Positions 1 through 9,994 are shown, counted from the stretch's first letter. The stretch is 17,059 nucleotides of DNA from Hemicentrotus pulcherrimus (GCA_003118195.1 BEXV01001413.1:1-17059), one strand, 5' to 3'. The notes: generated from the letters alone by a model not told the origin. Made by a program: numbers and translations.

Positions 1-572
1 GAAATATTGGTCCATAAATCAATTCAATATTTGAAAGGAATAAAATTCCATTTATCTGCCCTGCTATCATTTTCTATGTTCAGTCAATATGAGGAAAAGA
101 GGTGATAACTTTGTTGTTTTTCTTAGCAACCAACTTCATAGAAAGACCATGTGTTTGAATAGTATTTCTCATTGAAACCCACAAAAAGATCACCTCTCTA
201 TAATAATGACCAACTTTCTTGTTTCCCTTGAATTATAGTGTTTTTTTTTTTTAATGCATGTAAGATTTTAATAGTATTGGTTAGACCAAGAGGTTATTAG
301 GACATACTCTGAACCAAAATACAGACATTTTCTCAAAGTGTTTTCTATGTAGAAAACTAACAGCAAATTCAGCTTAGGTTATTAAACAATTGTATTGTTT
401 GCATTGTCCCTTTTACAGAGATATAGTTTTCACTAACGACTTCCAACAATATTATGGCAGTAAAAATATTAGTCATATTTTGCTTATTGTCACATACAAA
501 TAATCACTATGGCATAATACTAGGGAAATGAATACATTACATACACATATACAGTGATGAATTCTAAACCTT
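1..572. other. AT-rich non-coding stretch
   Basis: I see no ORF of note, no splice-flanked exon and no clear repeat pair here. The sequence is AT-rich with a short T-run near 240-252. It could be intergenic or downstream sequence of the minus-strand gene. Confidence 0.5.
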
Positions 573-703
573 TTCAACAATTCATCAAGTCGTTCCTGTT
601 TTCACGAAGTGACGGTAGTTAGGAAAATCTGCACGCAAAGTGTATGCGATCTTCATTCACTACCGTCACTTTGTGAAAATAGGTACAAATTCTTGTCGCT
701 GAA
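573..703. repeat. Small foldback (inverted-repeat) element
   Basis: Two 24-bp arms, 595-618 and 660-683, are inverted copies of each other with two mismatches. Both contain the core GTGACGGTAG and its complement. Weaker complementarity extends outward: TTCAACAA near 573 faces TTGTCGCTGAA near 703. It also extends inward, around GCACGCA and TGTATGCG. Almost the whole 130 bp can therefore fold into one imperfect hairpin. There is no coding capacity. This is the usual shape of a foldback MITE, but I cannot name a family and saw no clear target-site duplication, so the outer ends are approximate. Confidence 0.6.
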
Positions 704-1352
704 CTACAAAAGAAACATGTTATGAATACAACAATGCCTTCTAAAAAAATGCGTAGCTCTTTACTTTCACAAAAATATTATATACACAAATGCCTCTTTT
801 CAATATTCAAATACAAACTTTTGTCCGAAACTCACACTTCTATTCCAAACCACAAAGACTCTGTTATTTTGACATAATGCCTTTAGAAAAATGAATACAA
901 ATGAATGAATGATACCTTAAGGAATACTGGATGACATCCCCTTTTCTCTTTCTTGTCATGGAAGGGTTTTCCATCAACAAATTCTACAATCTACAATTAA
1001 ATTTAACAATGAAGCTGGCAGGTTTCTATCAGAGTCGATGGAAAGGAAAAAAGGACTCATCAATTATCAGAACACCAGGCAGGATAAAGAGATAAGGACG
1101 GAAATCGAAAAAATGGTTGGCACTTGGCAGCTATGCAATAAAAACCTAAATCTTACAAAATTTTGTTCCTAGTCAGTCATCAGTCCTCTCCGATACCAAT
1201 TCCAACACAACTCTACAGAACACAATTATCAATAGCTAAAGATGAATAAGAAGATTGGGATGGTGTATAGTTATTACATTCACACAATGGCGCTATAAGC
1301 CATTTCAGAGATACCGTCTGCACATGGGCAGATAAAGGTCACTGATAACAAT
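704..1352. other. Non-coding stretch without recognisable features
   Basis: AT-rich DNA with stops in all frames at short intervals. I found no repeat partner within the window and no exon-like segment. Confidence 0.45.
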
Positions 1353-1432
1353 TTAACCCATTGCTTACGGGAACCTTGTAGTCCCTGTGTTAAGCCTATG
1401 GGAATAAGATAATTCAGTAGTCAACGGGTTAA
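1353..1432 (-). mobile_element. 80-bp TTAA-bounded miniature element, copy 1 (inverted)
   Basis: This 80-bp block is the reverse complement of 4270-4349, with only four differences over the full length and no indels. Both copies begin and end in TTAA. Read inward from each end, the sequence is TTAACCC then A or G then TT, so the ends are short terminal inverted repeats. A TTAA target duplication and CCC termini are the established hallmarks of piggyBac-type elements. Assignment to a non-autonomous piggyBac-like MITE is my inference from termini alone, since the 72-bp interior has no coding capacity. Confidence 0.6.
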
Positions 1433-3423
1433 GAACCCATCAAGATGAATGCCACATACACGTTCATGTTCATGAAAGTTATGTTATTATTATTTGAAAA
1501 CTCTAATCTGTTCAAAACTAAGCCCAAAACTTGGGATGGAACCCTGATTGAAGATGATCATTGATGCCATGTTTAGAGGGATAACTGATGAAAAAAACGA
1601 TTTATACATTTTAGGCAAGTTCCTAAATTAGTTTTAAAAAATCAAGATAATGCTGCCATGATTAAACAAGCCCCCTAATGCTGTCCAATAAATTAAACCT
1701 TTTAACTCACATGATCTACTCTAATATGCCACACATAAGAAAATACCTGAGGTTTAATTGTTCTTTTTGAAAGGGTTATGGCTGAAAAAGCTTTCAAATC
1801 ATTGTGACATCACATTTCCAATGTTGTTAATGAACACACATGATAACGGAAGATCTTCAGGGTCAATTAAAGCTGGAAATGGTTATTGGATGAAGCTCTT
1901 AAAGACCTCTCTGCAGTGATGTAATAAGTGTTACTAAAAAGTGTCTAAGCTGAGTAGCTGATCTGGCACTTATTCAAGTAATGTGCCTATCAGCGAACAT
2001 GGTAAGGAAGTGATTACGCTGATTAACAAATGTGGGACAGAAAGAGATAAAGAGTTAACTCCTCCCCAAGAAATGGGCTAGAAACCAAACGTAAAGTACC
2101 TTGGCTTACAAATGATGCAAAAGACATTTTAACAAAGTCGAGCAGTGCCGACATCCAATTTGCAGATTAAATCTACATTTACAAAACCAGTTAGAGGTGG
2201 TTCAGTTGTAACATCATTAAGCATGATAGGTTTATAATTTCTATTTTCTGCCAACAAGCTCAATGTCAAAACTTTCTTCTTGATATTTCTCAGAGGCAAA
2301 ATACAGCGCGGTCCCAGAAAAAAAAAGTTTTTTAAAACCTGAAAACAAATAGCTATTGCAAACAAACTATGAGCTGTATAAATATAATTTCTTGTTTTTC
2401 ATTTGAAGTAGAAGTAATATGCTTTCAGAACATGTATCGGTTACATTAATCCACACACTTCACAAAGCAAGATAGTTTTGAAAACGGCATGTCAAAATCC
2501 ATATGTGCCAGACTGTGGTTTCTTGTTGAAGTGCCATGTTTCTCGGTGAAGTGTGCATGAATTAATGCAATTAAAGAATCATGTCAAATCATATTACTTC
2601 TTCTTCATGAAAGGCAATCTTATCTAAGATGCATTGAACTTGTACAGATCATAACCAGTTGAATAATAAAGCCCCAAGAGAACTCAGGCTCTGATTAATG
2701 GAAAACAATGTTACATATTTAATATCAACTCATCAAAATGTACTCAATGCCTTCAAACAATTTCTTCAGGGCTGTTATATTCTTGAAGTGTCTAACATGT
2801 TCTCTATTTTCATTACTTCTTTTCCGCTTCTGTGATTACAAATTATGCCCTGGGCTAGGTCTTCAATGTGCAAAAGGAACGTACACATAAACAGACCCAC
2901 AAACAACAAGACCTCCTTTTCTCACAAGGCAGTGTGCTCTTAGCAATAACTAACTAACAAGGACTTATCTTTGTCAGCCTTATTCATTCAACCGTTTGTT
3001 GTTATGGCATCAAGATCAGTTACATCATTTATATATTCTTGGAATATCACTATTACCATTTCTTATATTTTGAATCGAGGTCTTGATTTACTATAGCTGA
3101 GGCTCAGTTTGCATGTTTGACCAACTTGGCCTCAGATGGTCACAACACGGCATATATTCTTTGGTTTAGGGCTTGCCCAACACAGCAACAGCATTTGCCA
3201 TATCGTTCCCAAGTTGAACTGGGTTGGCCAAACTCTCCTTATTAATGGCACAGGTCTGCATCCCATTCTAACATGCACTTTTGTTTCCTAGCATAACCAA
3301 TTATTATTGGAGAGAGAAAAAACATGGTTTACCTTGTTCTTTGAGCAAAATGAAATAACCTTTCTTTTGATGTCTGTATCCCTCTTCACCAGTGTATTGT
3401 CTGCCGAGAGCCAGAAGGGCATA

Positions 3424-3425
<2 letters not shown>
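1433..3425. other. Long AT-rich non-coding stretch
   Basis: I see no supported exon. The longest open frame, on the minus strand near 2129-2365, has no recognisable domain and no convincing splice context. The stretch 1830-2060 is less AT-biased than its surroundings and could hold regulatory DNA, but nothing in it is decisive. Confidence 0.45.
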
Positions 3426-3460
<35 letters not shown>

Positions 3461-3473
3461 TCTCTATATATAT
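3426..3473 (+). repeat. Compound (CT)n-(TA)n microsatellite
   Basis: A CT dinucleotide run from 3426, broken only by an A at 3455, passes directly into a TA run ending near 3473. It lies about 0.5 kb beyond the stop codon of the minus-strand exon and would read as (GA)n in that orientation. The plus-strand open frame across it is low-complexity and not a gene. Confidence 0.9.
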
Positions 3474-3645
3474 ACATGTAGATATATATTTATTTATCTT
3501 AATGTTGTTCTTGCTCTAAGCAGAATGATGCAACTTACTCTAATGTTTTATTCCCATATCTATTACTTCGAGAGTGTGAATGGGTAATGCTTTTAACTGG
3601 TTGTTATTTGCAAAGTGAAATGAAGTTGAATTGAATAGATGTATC

Positions 3646-3667
3646 ACATGTACATGTACATGTACAT
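3646..3667. repeat. ACATGT tandem hexanucleotide
   Basis: This is a 22-nt run of the self-complementary unit ACATGT, so it can form a hairpin on either strand. A shorter version of the same word occurs near 14862-14874. Confidence 0.85.
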
Positions 3668-3754
3668 ATATAACCAACCTATAAACATTAAACTGTCCTA
3701 TGATAATCAAAGAGGTTATCATAATATCTTGAAACACATATCAATTTCCATCTT

Positions 3755-3994
3755 ACATTGACAAGAAGGCATTTTATTCATGGTGGTTCCAGTCACACAT
3801 TTTTGCAAAGTTTTCATTTTCAAAAGAATGTGACTCATTTTATATACCGGTACCAGTTTACCCTCGGGTGTGGCACATTGGCACGGATCCCGGTATCTAA
3901 TCACTCTTAAGCAGGGCACATTAACATGGAGACTGGTATCAGCTTGTCCCAGGGCGTGGCACAGTGATACCATTTCTCAAACTTATCCTTGCCT
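3755..3994 (-). other. Probable 3' UTR with a degenerate direct repeat
   Basis: This is the interval between the stop codon and the proposed cleavage region. Two similar segments about 35 bp long, 3850-3882 and 3936-3970, share the pattern GTAYCAG-TT--CC--GGGYGTGGCACA and are spaced about 86 bp apart. GGCACATT also occurs once between them, at 3916-3923. The open frames crossing this stretch on the minus strand contain no domain and fit an untranslated tail. Confidence 0.4.
3773..3778 (-). terminator. Poly(A) signal AATAAA for the minus-strand exon
   Basis: TTTATT on the plus strand reads AATAAA on the minus strand, about 217 nt past the TAG stop at 3995-3997. A GT-rich segment (TATGTGTTTC on the minus strand, near 3731-3740) lies roughly 35 nt further on, where a downstream element is expected. 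Another AATAAA at 3547-3552 (minus) could act as an alternative site. The hexamer is common in AT-rich DNA, so the call depends on its position behind a stop codon. Confidence 0.5.
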
Positions 3995-4220
3995 CTAGTC
4001 GTTGGCCACTTTTCCAAGGAGCTGGTAGACTTCCGAGGTGCCAGCCTGGGAGGCGGCTCCGGAGGGATTGAGGGCGGCAGAGGTGGACGGAGCGGTGGAA
4101 GACACATTGGTGGACATCTCAAACTCCANGAGGGGTTGAGGGCGGCAGAGGTGGACGGAGCGGTGGAAGACACATTGGTGGACATCTCAAACTCCACCTG
4201 ACTTCCATCACTGGTTTCAC
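3995..4220 (-). CDS. Terminal coding exon of an unrecognised protein, broken by a 68-bp duplication
   Basis: On the minus strand a good splice acceptor (pyrimidine-rich, ending GTGTGCAG) is followed by an open frame. The exon starts with the last two bases (GT) of a split codon, then reads ETSDGSQVEFEMS and on through a Ser/Thr/Ala-rich linker with STAPSTSAALNP. As assembled, a 67-bp tandem copy plus one N (68 nt, not a multiple of three) shifts the frame. If the two copies are collapsed, the frame runs to TAG at 3995-3997, giving 51 residues ending EVYQLLGKVAND. The single base difference between the copies falls at the third position of an Asn codon (AAT or AAC), which supports real coding sequence and two alleles. 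I do not recognise the protein. The linker is probably disordered and the last 13 residues could form a short helix. Upstream exons should lie at higher coordinates; I could not identify any. Confidence 0.6.
4062..4196. repeat. 67-bp tandem duplication joined by a single N (probable assembly artefact)
   Basis: Positions 4062-4128 and 4130-4196 are identical except for A at 4067 against G at 4135, and the only base between them is the N at 4129. The pattern suggests two contigs whose overlapping ends, from different haplotypes, were abutted with a placeholder base instead of being merged. The same signature recurs at 15353-15959. A genuine tandem duplication would not need an ambiguous base exactly at its junction. 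Confidence 0.8.
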
Positions 4221-4249
4221 CTGCACACATGAAACAAGGTGAAAGGGAA
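4221..4249 (-). other. Splice acceptor (3' splice site) of the terminal exon
   Basis: Read on the minus strand, this is a polypyrimidine-rich run (TTCCCTTTCACCTTG...) ending CATGTGTGCAG, with AG at 4222-4221 directly before GTGAAACC. Its strength, and the coding-like frame that begins right after it, fix the exon's 5' edge. An ATG at 4230-4228 lies inside this intronic segment and is unlikely to be a start codon. Confidence 0.6.
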
Positions 4250-4269
4250 TCTGGATCAATAACTGATCT

Positions 4270-4349
4270 TTAACCCGTTGACTACTGAATTACCTTATTC
4301 CCATAGGCTTAACACAGGGACCACCAGGTTCCCGTAAGTAATGGGTTAA
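4270..4349 (+). mobile_element. 80-bp TTAA-bounded miniature element, copy 2
   Basis: This is the opposite-orientation partner of 1353-1432, with 76 of 80 positions identical. It starts TTAACCCGTTGAC and ends GTAATGGGTTAA, so the two TTAA ends could be a target-site duplication flanking a 72-bp body with CCC...GGG termini. It lies about 50 bp upstream of the terminal exon, inside what would be the last intron of the minus-strand gene. Confidence 0.6.
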
Positions 4350-6573
4350 AACATAAGTACATAAAAATATTCAAATTTATGGATGTTTCTTTCCTGGGAA
4401 CCTAGCAACAATTATTCCATTAACCTGTTATCAATTAATGAACAGCAATACTTGGAATTATGTGTTGCTATGTAAGGCAAGCCTTGGACAAGCCTTCAGG
4501 TTGTAAAGAAAAACGATTGTGTTCAATCTGAAAATGTTATTGCAAACTGCAAAGGACCTTGAAGAAGAAAAAAACCTAGGGCAATTTTAATCAACTTCTC
4601 AATCGCCTTTGGAAATGTGTAACTGTACAATTTCACATTTATTACATAATCTGGACACATTCCTGTAGGCAACACAACAAGGTTGAGAAATTACCAGTAC
4701 TTGTACTTTGATTTCTTCGAAGTATTTCCAACTGTTTTGCAATCACTGTACTGGTACTGAGCTCCATCATCAACTCCTTTTTGAGCCATGGGTGGCAAAT
4801 CCCACTCAAAAGTATTAACAAATGTAGACTTAAATAGCTTCTCTTTTGTTAACCCTTTTCACACTTCAGAAACTGTAGAGTTAACTAGTACTATATATTT
4901 TCCTGATGGAAGATGAAAGAAAAATGTTAAAATGAGGCAAGTAATCAAAGCTCAAAATTTGACTCATTAATTGTAGTAGCACAAGAGGAGGATAAACCTT
5001 ATGTTCCTTATACATGGTCATGCAAATAATTTTGAATGCAATTAAAATGTACATTTTATATTGATTAGAAGACAAGTGGTAATTGTGATAGAGATTTCAG
5101 GAATTGAAAATGGTAATTTACTACATTGTATATAGCCAGCAATACATTTATATTTCAATTTAAATATTTCACTGATAGTGATTTGGGTAATTCAATTATT
5201 TAAATGTTCTTATTGCACAAGTTGAATCAGCATTTTATCAAATCAATTGATCATAATCAGCATTGATTATTTACCAACCCTGAATCATATTTTATTTCAT
5301 TTGGTAACACTACATTTATTACATAACATAGTACATACTGAAGTTCTCTCGACTCCTTTCATTTTTTTCCATTCATATTGTCCAATCATTAAACTGAGAA
5401 TGAAAGATGTACTGGTACAAAAAAGATACCTCTTACGAGAATATAACAAATTAGATTTCATAAAAGATGCTGCTAACTCATAAACAAATTAGTCTCATGG
5501 GAAGGTCATTATTCCATTTAAACGCCATCAGTACTTGTTTGCCCAGAGGGAATTAGACCACACAGCGAGGTCACTGACAGGTGGCTATCTCATCAACTCA
5601 GCTCTAAAATAACATAAGAAATAGAGGATGATGGGGGACCAACAGGCACCGATGGGGAAGTTTTCTATATAGAGGGAGCAAGTAGCTACAATTAGTGCAG
5701 TAGGGCTTTAATTCATTCCACTTTTTCTTCTTAAAGGTAATACAACATTTTGGTATGAGGTCATGAATTTGGTTCAGTTTAACAAATTGGAAGCATATGC
5801 AATTTTACAATATTCAATGATCGTTGTCGCGGTTGAAATTGAGTCTAAAGTGATGAAATTGTAAATAGTAAACTCTTTAATAGTATAGCTCCCTCTCATG
5901 GCTGATAATACTTTAGCTTGAAAACAATGTTTCTTGACTACAATCGACCAATTTGCTATTCCTGTTTGGAAATTATATATCAGAACTCCGTATTCTGAGA
6001 TTTTAAGCTACCATGGAATGGCCTTAGGCGCTAATTGAAATATTTGAAATTTACCAGGAGCACCGGTAAATTTTGATCATTCAATTTTCTTGAAAGCAGG
6101 AGCGTTTAAGGGGCTAAATTTTCTAGTGCTTATATATAATACATCCACAGAGGCAACTAAATATATCACAATTTTAAAGAATTACTATCCATCTAATTTT
6201 CAAAAGTTAACTTTAATGCAATCACAATGATTTAGAAACATTTCATTTCACTTCATATACTTATTTTATGAAATCTTACTTTTGTAACTCAAATGATTCA
6301 TGCCATATAGAGAAAAAATGAAATTACAAAAAGTTATTTAAAAAAAAAAACATGTAAAACAAGATTCCATGAAAATAAAGAAATGAATTTGTTTTTTGTA
6401 TATATACAAAGAAGGTCATGTTTGTAATGAAAATGATAATACTGTATTAAAGAAAAGGTGATTCAACAGGGCAAGGATGATTGTATTTGTAGTAGATGAG
6501 CAAACAATGATGATTTCCCAAGAACGCAGCCAAGGGGGTATCAGCAGCTAATTGGACTCATCAACAATAAGAT
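4350..6573. other. AT-rich non-coding stretch, possibly intron of the minus-strand gene
   Basis: There is no supported exon. The interval 5490-5650 is less AT-rich and contains AGGTCA-type half-sites (AAGGTCA, GAGGTCA) and CAGGTGG, and a 39-codon plus-strand frame runs there, but no splice or domain evidence makes it a gene. A short A-run occurs near 6340-6350. Confidence 0.4.
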
Positions 6574-6816
6574 CGCGTTTGGCAATCCTAATGACCGACG
6601 ATGCAGGTCCGGCTTATTTTCCCCTCCGGGGGATAAGCGCTGATGAAATTAGCCGTGGATGCACTCTGGGCAGTTCCTCTAGAGAGATAGGGTTCGTCTG
6701 TCCTCGCGCGGCCATCAGGAAATAAACCAGCTAGCATCATCTCATCCATTCATGATATCTTGCCTTGATGCATCAATGCGCAACGAGCGAGCTGGCCCGT
6801 AATACAATGGGTACGC
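6574..6816. promoter_or_regulatory. CpG-rich island, candidate cis-regulatory or conserved non-coding element
   Basis: I count 17 CpG dinucleotides in about 243 bp, and 55-60% GC across 6601-6720, inside strongly AT-rich surroundings. It includes CTCGCGCGG (6703-6711), the small hairpin CCCCTCCGGGG, GGATAAGCGC (GATA-like) and, just upstream, CTAATTGG (homeodomain-like). Frames are short on both strands. The longest is a 53-codon minus frame at 6588-6749 with no recognisable features. The composition suggests sequence kept under selection, such as an enhancer, an unannotated first exon or a promoter. The role is inferred from base composition only. Confidence 0.3.
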
Positions 6817-7158
6817 AGCATGCAGTGACATTCTCACATTAAAAAACATCACGTTTGTTAAAACGTGTTTCCCATCTCCCCATACAATTCGGCCCACGTA
6901 CTGACATCATCATAATGACCAGTTGTGAAACTAATCTAATTTATGAGTGCTTCCACTTTTTCCCCTGTAGTTTTAAATTTGTAAAGAGGTTTGTTCGTCT
7001 TGTGTCCAATTTCAATTCCACAACACAATAAATTTATAATGAATAAAGTAAACACATTTGTTTTCTGCTGAGAGAAAAGATGTATTGTTCGAGTATTCCA
7101 GGGCCATTCTATGGTGGCAATTTCATCCTAGAAAAATCCATAGGATATGTTTGGAATT
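6817..7158. other. Non-coding stretch with one short hairpin
   Basis: AT-rich apart from one perfect 7-bp stem: CACGTTT at 6850-6856 pairs with AAACGTG at 6861-6867 across a 4-base loop. I see nothing else. Confidence 0.45.
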
Positions 7159-7408
7159 CTAACTTAACGATAAGGTTGAGTATTAGTCATGTGATTGCAT
7201 TGTGAAAGAAACAGTGTGCAATTGATCACAAAAAGCGGATCGTGTACATGTAGCATACAAGTATTGGTGTGTACTGGAAGGTTCTGGAATCATCAAATTG
7301 ATAAGAAATTTGGACCAGTCTACATATAATGTAGGTAAAAGTAACAAGCACTGTATACAGAAAGATTTATATGGAAATACACAAACATGTGGCATAAAAA
7401 TGAGGCCC
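7159..7408 (+). repeat. Dispersed repeat B, copy 1
   Basis: About 240 bp align, in the same orientation, with 13273-13497. Shared landmarks in order are AACTTAA-GATAA, GATTGCATTG-GAAAGAAA, AAGTATTGGTGTG-ACTG, AAGGTTCTGGA-TCATCAAA, GTAACAAGCACTGTA-ACAGAAA and TATATGGAA-TACACAAA. Divergence is considerable (roughly a fifth to a quarter of sites plus indels), so this is an old interspersed family. No terminal inverted repeats or poly(A) tail are evident, and the minus-strand open frame across it is probably incidental. Confidence 0.7.
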
Positions 7409-8257
7409 AATTCATATTTAGAATATGAAGGCACATGAAGAGCCATGCTTTTCAGGGAACATTATTTTCTCTGATGTTCTTTCACACTTGCATGATAACG
7501 CTCACAAACTATTTTTCACTTCACTCTAGAACTCAACCTTCTCTTTAAATTGTACCGGATGAAATTCTCCTTGGGATTAGAATGGATGATGCTTGATCAA
7601 ATGGAACAGTATATCCATCAAAATAGACAGGTAACACTATTGGGCAACAACATTATACATTTTTCTATTAGACAGCTAGATTTGTCTATCAAGTAACAAA
7701 TTTTCAACTTTCATAATAAGTATTACAAATTAGATTGATTACATGAGTAATGCATATTTATTTTTATCCATTAAATAGCATAAATCACAAATCTAATGCC
7801 TAGAGTACCAAGTGATTTGTTTGGGTGTTTGAGTAAATCTCATTAACTCATGCTTAGTTCACAGACCTATCAAGAACACACAGAGTTGACAAAACCTTTT
7901 TTTTTGTCTTATTTCAACGAAACTGCATATGGTCATCAAGATATTGTTTTGTTTTTTTTCTTTCTTAATGATCAACAAGAAGTAAAACAGAGTTGGCAGC
8001 CACTTGAATCTTTTGAATTTTTTCAAACTAAAAATAAACCCATTCTAAGAAATGGATTTATGATGCCAGGTCTGAAATAACACCCTCTCCCCCATCCTCC
8101 ATCCAATTCCAGCTAATTCAGATGATTACATTTTAAAAATGTACCATTTGGATCTGAAACTGGTTCATGAATTTCATACTTTACAAATTTCTTATTTCCT
8201 CTCTTAATATATCAATCCTCTTTCCTTGTCTGTTTTTTGTCAATCTTCATACTTTCC
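7409..8257. other. AT-rich non-coding stretch
   Basis: Several T-runs occur (7899-7906, 7950-7959). A 76-codon plus-strand frame near 7850-8080 is rich in Phe, Gln and Asn codons as expected from T- and A-rich DNA. It has no recognisable motif or splice context, so I do not call it a gene. Confidence 0.45.
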
Positions 8258-8560
8258 TCTTTCCGGTCAAAGTCCGCTGGGTCCTTCACCAAAACTGGTG
8301 GCACCCGTACATACCCCTTTTATCTCGACTTTGTCCGATTAGCAAGCGTAAGAGCGGCTTGAATGGGGTCAAATGTATCCAATCGCTTTTCTCTGCCGAT
8401 TTGGTTATTCAGTGAACTTTCGTAAAGTGTAACCGAAGAAATGTTGAGACGTGAAAATGTACACGTGACCCATTGTCAAGCTTTTCTCGCTAAATGGCAG
8501 TTTTCCCATCGGTATTAGCTGCTTGCAATGACATTTAGCGTAACTGATAGGCGAAGTGCA
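8258..8560. promoter_or_regulatory. Second CpG-rich interval with nuclear-receptor-like and E-box motifs
   Basis: About 17 CpGs are spread over roughly 290 bp. GGTCAAAGTCC at 8265-8275 closely matches the established HNF4/RXR-type DR1 pattern, and a further GGGGTCAAA lies at 8366-8374. A palindromic E-box CACGTG is at 8462-8467. Neither strand has a convincing coding frame. A cis-regulatory module is a plausible reading, but single motif matches occur often by chance. Confidence 0.3.
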
Positions 8561-9994
8561 CACACTGCATAAAATCAATGCAAATGGCAAATTTGTTGGG
8601 AGAATTTAAAGTACAACTCAAAAGTTATGTGCTTAAAGGGGGAACCCCTATAGATTTGAAAAGAAAGGTATACATGTGTATGTTGTATAGGACACGTCCA
8701 GCCATTTATCCAGTTAGCCCTTTCGGAGCTACTGAGGTTATCAACACTAATTGTAAAGCTAATTGATTGATTATGCTTTTTACCGGTTTGCTTTAGTGCA
8801 AAATATCAATAAAAGGATTTTTGACTTTTTCTGACATAAAATATCCACAATTCACGTGCTTGTTTTCTGTTTCCACAAGACAAGACATGGAATTATTAGT
8901 CAATAAATCTGCATCAATATCAAAATTGTTGGTCACTGAGGGTATTTCCAGCAGGGATTGGGTCTTAGTTCACAATGATGTGAATCCTAATCAGCCAAAC
9001 TACAATACATGGAAGCTGATGCTTGTATTGAGTCCCTTTTCCTCTCTTTCTTCTGTGCAATAATCGGTGATGGATCATTTAAAAAGCTTTATTGATCACT
9101 AAACCAGGAAATTTGTCACATGAAATGTATAAGTGGGTGTCAATTTTATTTTATCTCTACATGTGCAGTACGTGGGTGCACATATCTGATTAAAACTATA
9201 TTCATGATTAATAAGCATAGTGGATTAATCTAAGCAACAATCTATAGGTTATATTAGCATTTATAGTGCATTTAGATTTGTCCATCTTTATCTAATAGAG
9301 ATAAGTATCACAAAAGGTTAACCTACGATCATGAGTCATGAATAACAAATAATTTCCCATCCGCTCTGCTTCCCAAATTTAGACGTAAAAATATGTTTTT
9401 TTGTGTGTGTGCAATGCATGACATTTGACTGATTTTGGGTCGAAAGTCAAAAAGCTCATGATTTAATTAGAACATATGTGGATAACATTCAGGCCTCCAA
9501 TCATTGCAGTTAAAGAGTTCTCCAGGCACTCATGGGAAAAAAAATCAAGAAATATCATTATTATTAACTCGCATTCCTTTAGACCGGGTTATTTCCCTTC
9601 ATGCTCTCTCTAAACAATTACTAGAGCCTGTATACAAGAAAGCATCTCAGTAGCAAATAACAACCACTGATGACGGCTTAATCTATTAAGCACCGATGAT
9701 GCACTACAATCAAATCAAACATTCATATCTGTCAACATTCATTAAGCTTTGTATCTACATTGCTTTTGGATTGGAAGAGGAGATACAGAATGCATTAAAA
9801 GCATCTTACTCGGAGAAAGTGAAGATATCCCGTCTCGGCATATGTGACTGTCATCTTGAATAAAGACCTGGGTTCTGTCTTATTAAAAAACAAATTGGTG
9901 CTGCAGACGTTTCCTACTTTGCACATTATGAATATACATGTATTTACTCTTTGATTTCTATAATCTTACATCAATTTGAACATGTCTGGACTGC
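8561..9994. other. AT-rich non-coding stretch
   Basis: An 80-codon plus-strand frame at 8821-9063 has a less biased composition than its neighbours (it includes DWVLVHNDVNPNQP), but I recognise no family, and no splice or poly(A) context argues for it. The interval 9590-9860 is moderately less AT-rich. There are no repeat partners in the window. Confidence 0.4.

Noticed and set aside
3989..4201. Gly-rich 70-codon plus-strand frame
   Set aside because: It is the antisense shadow of the minus-strand terminal exon and spans the N and the duplicated segment.
5493..5612. 39-codon plus-strand frame after an AG, containing FAQRELDHTARSLTGG
   Set aside because: Short, with no donor or partner exon. 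More likely chance in a slightly GC-richer interval.
6588..6749. 53-codon minus-strand small ORF with ATG in the CpG-rich island
   Set aside because: A frame this long is easily expected by chance in 55-60% GC DNA. No signal peptide, domain or splice context is visible.
8821..9063. 80-codon plus-strand frame containing DWVLVHNDVNPNQP
   Set aside because: Composition is mildly gene-like, but I recognise no family and there is no supporting signal around it.
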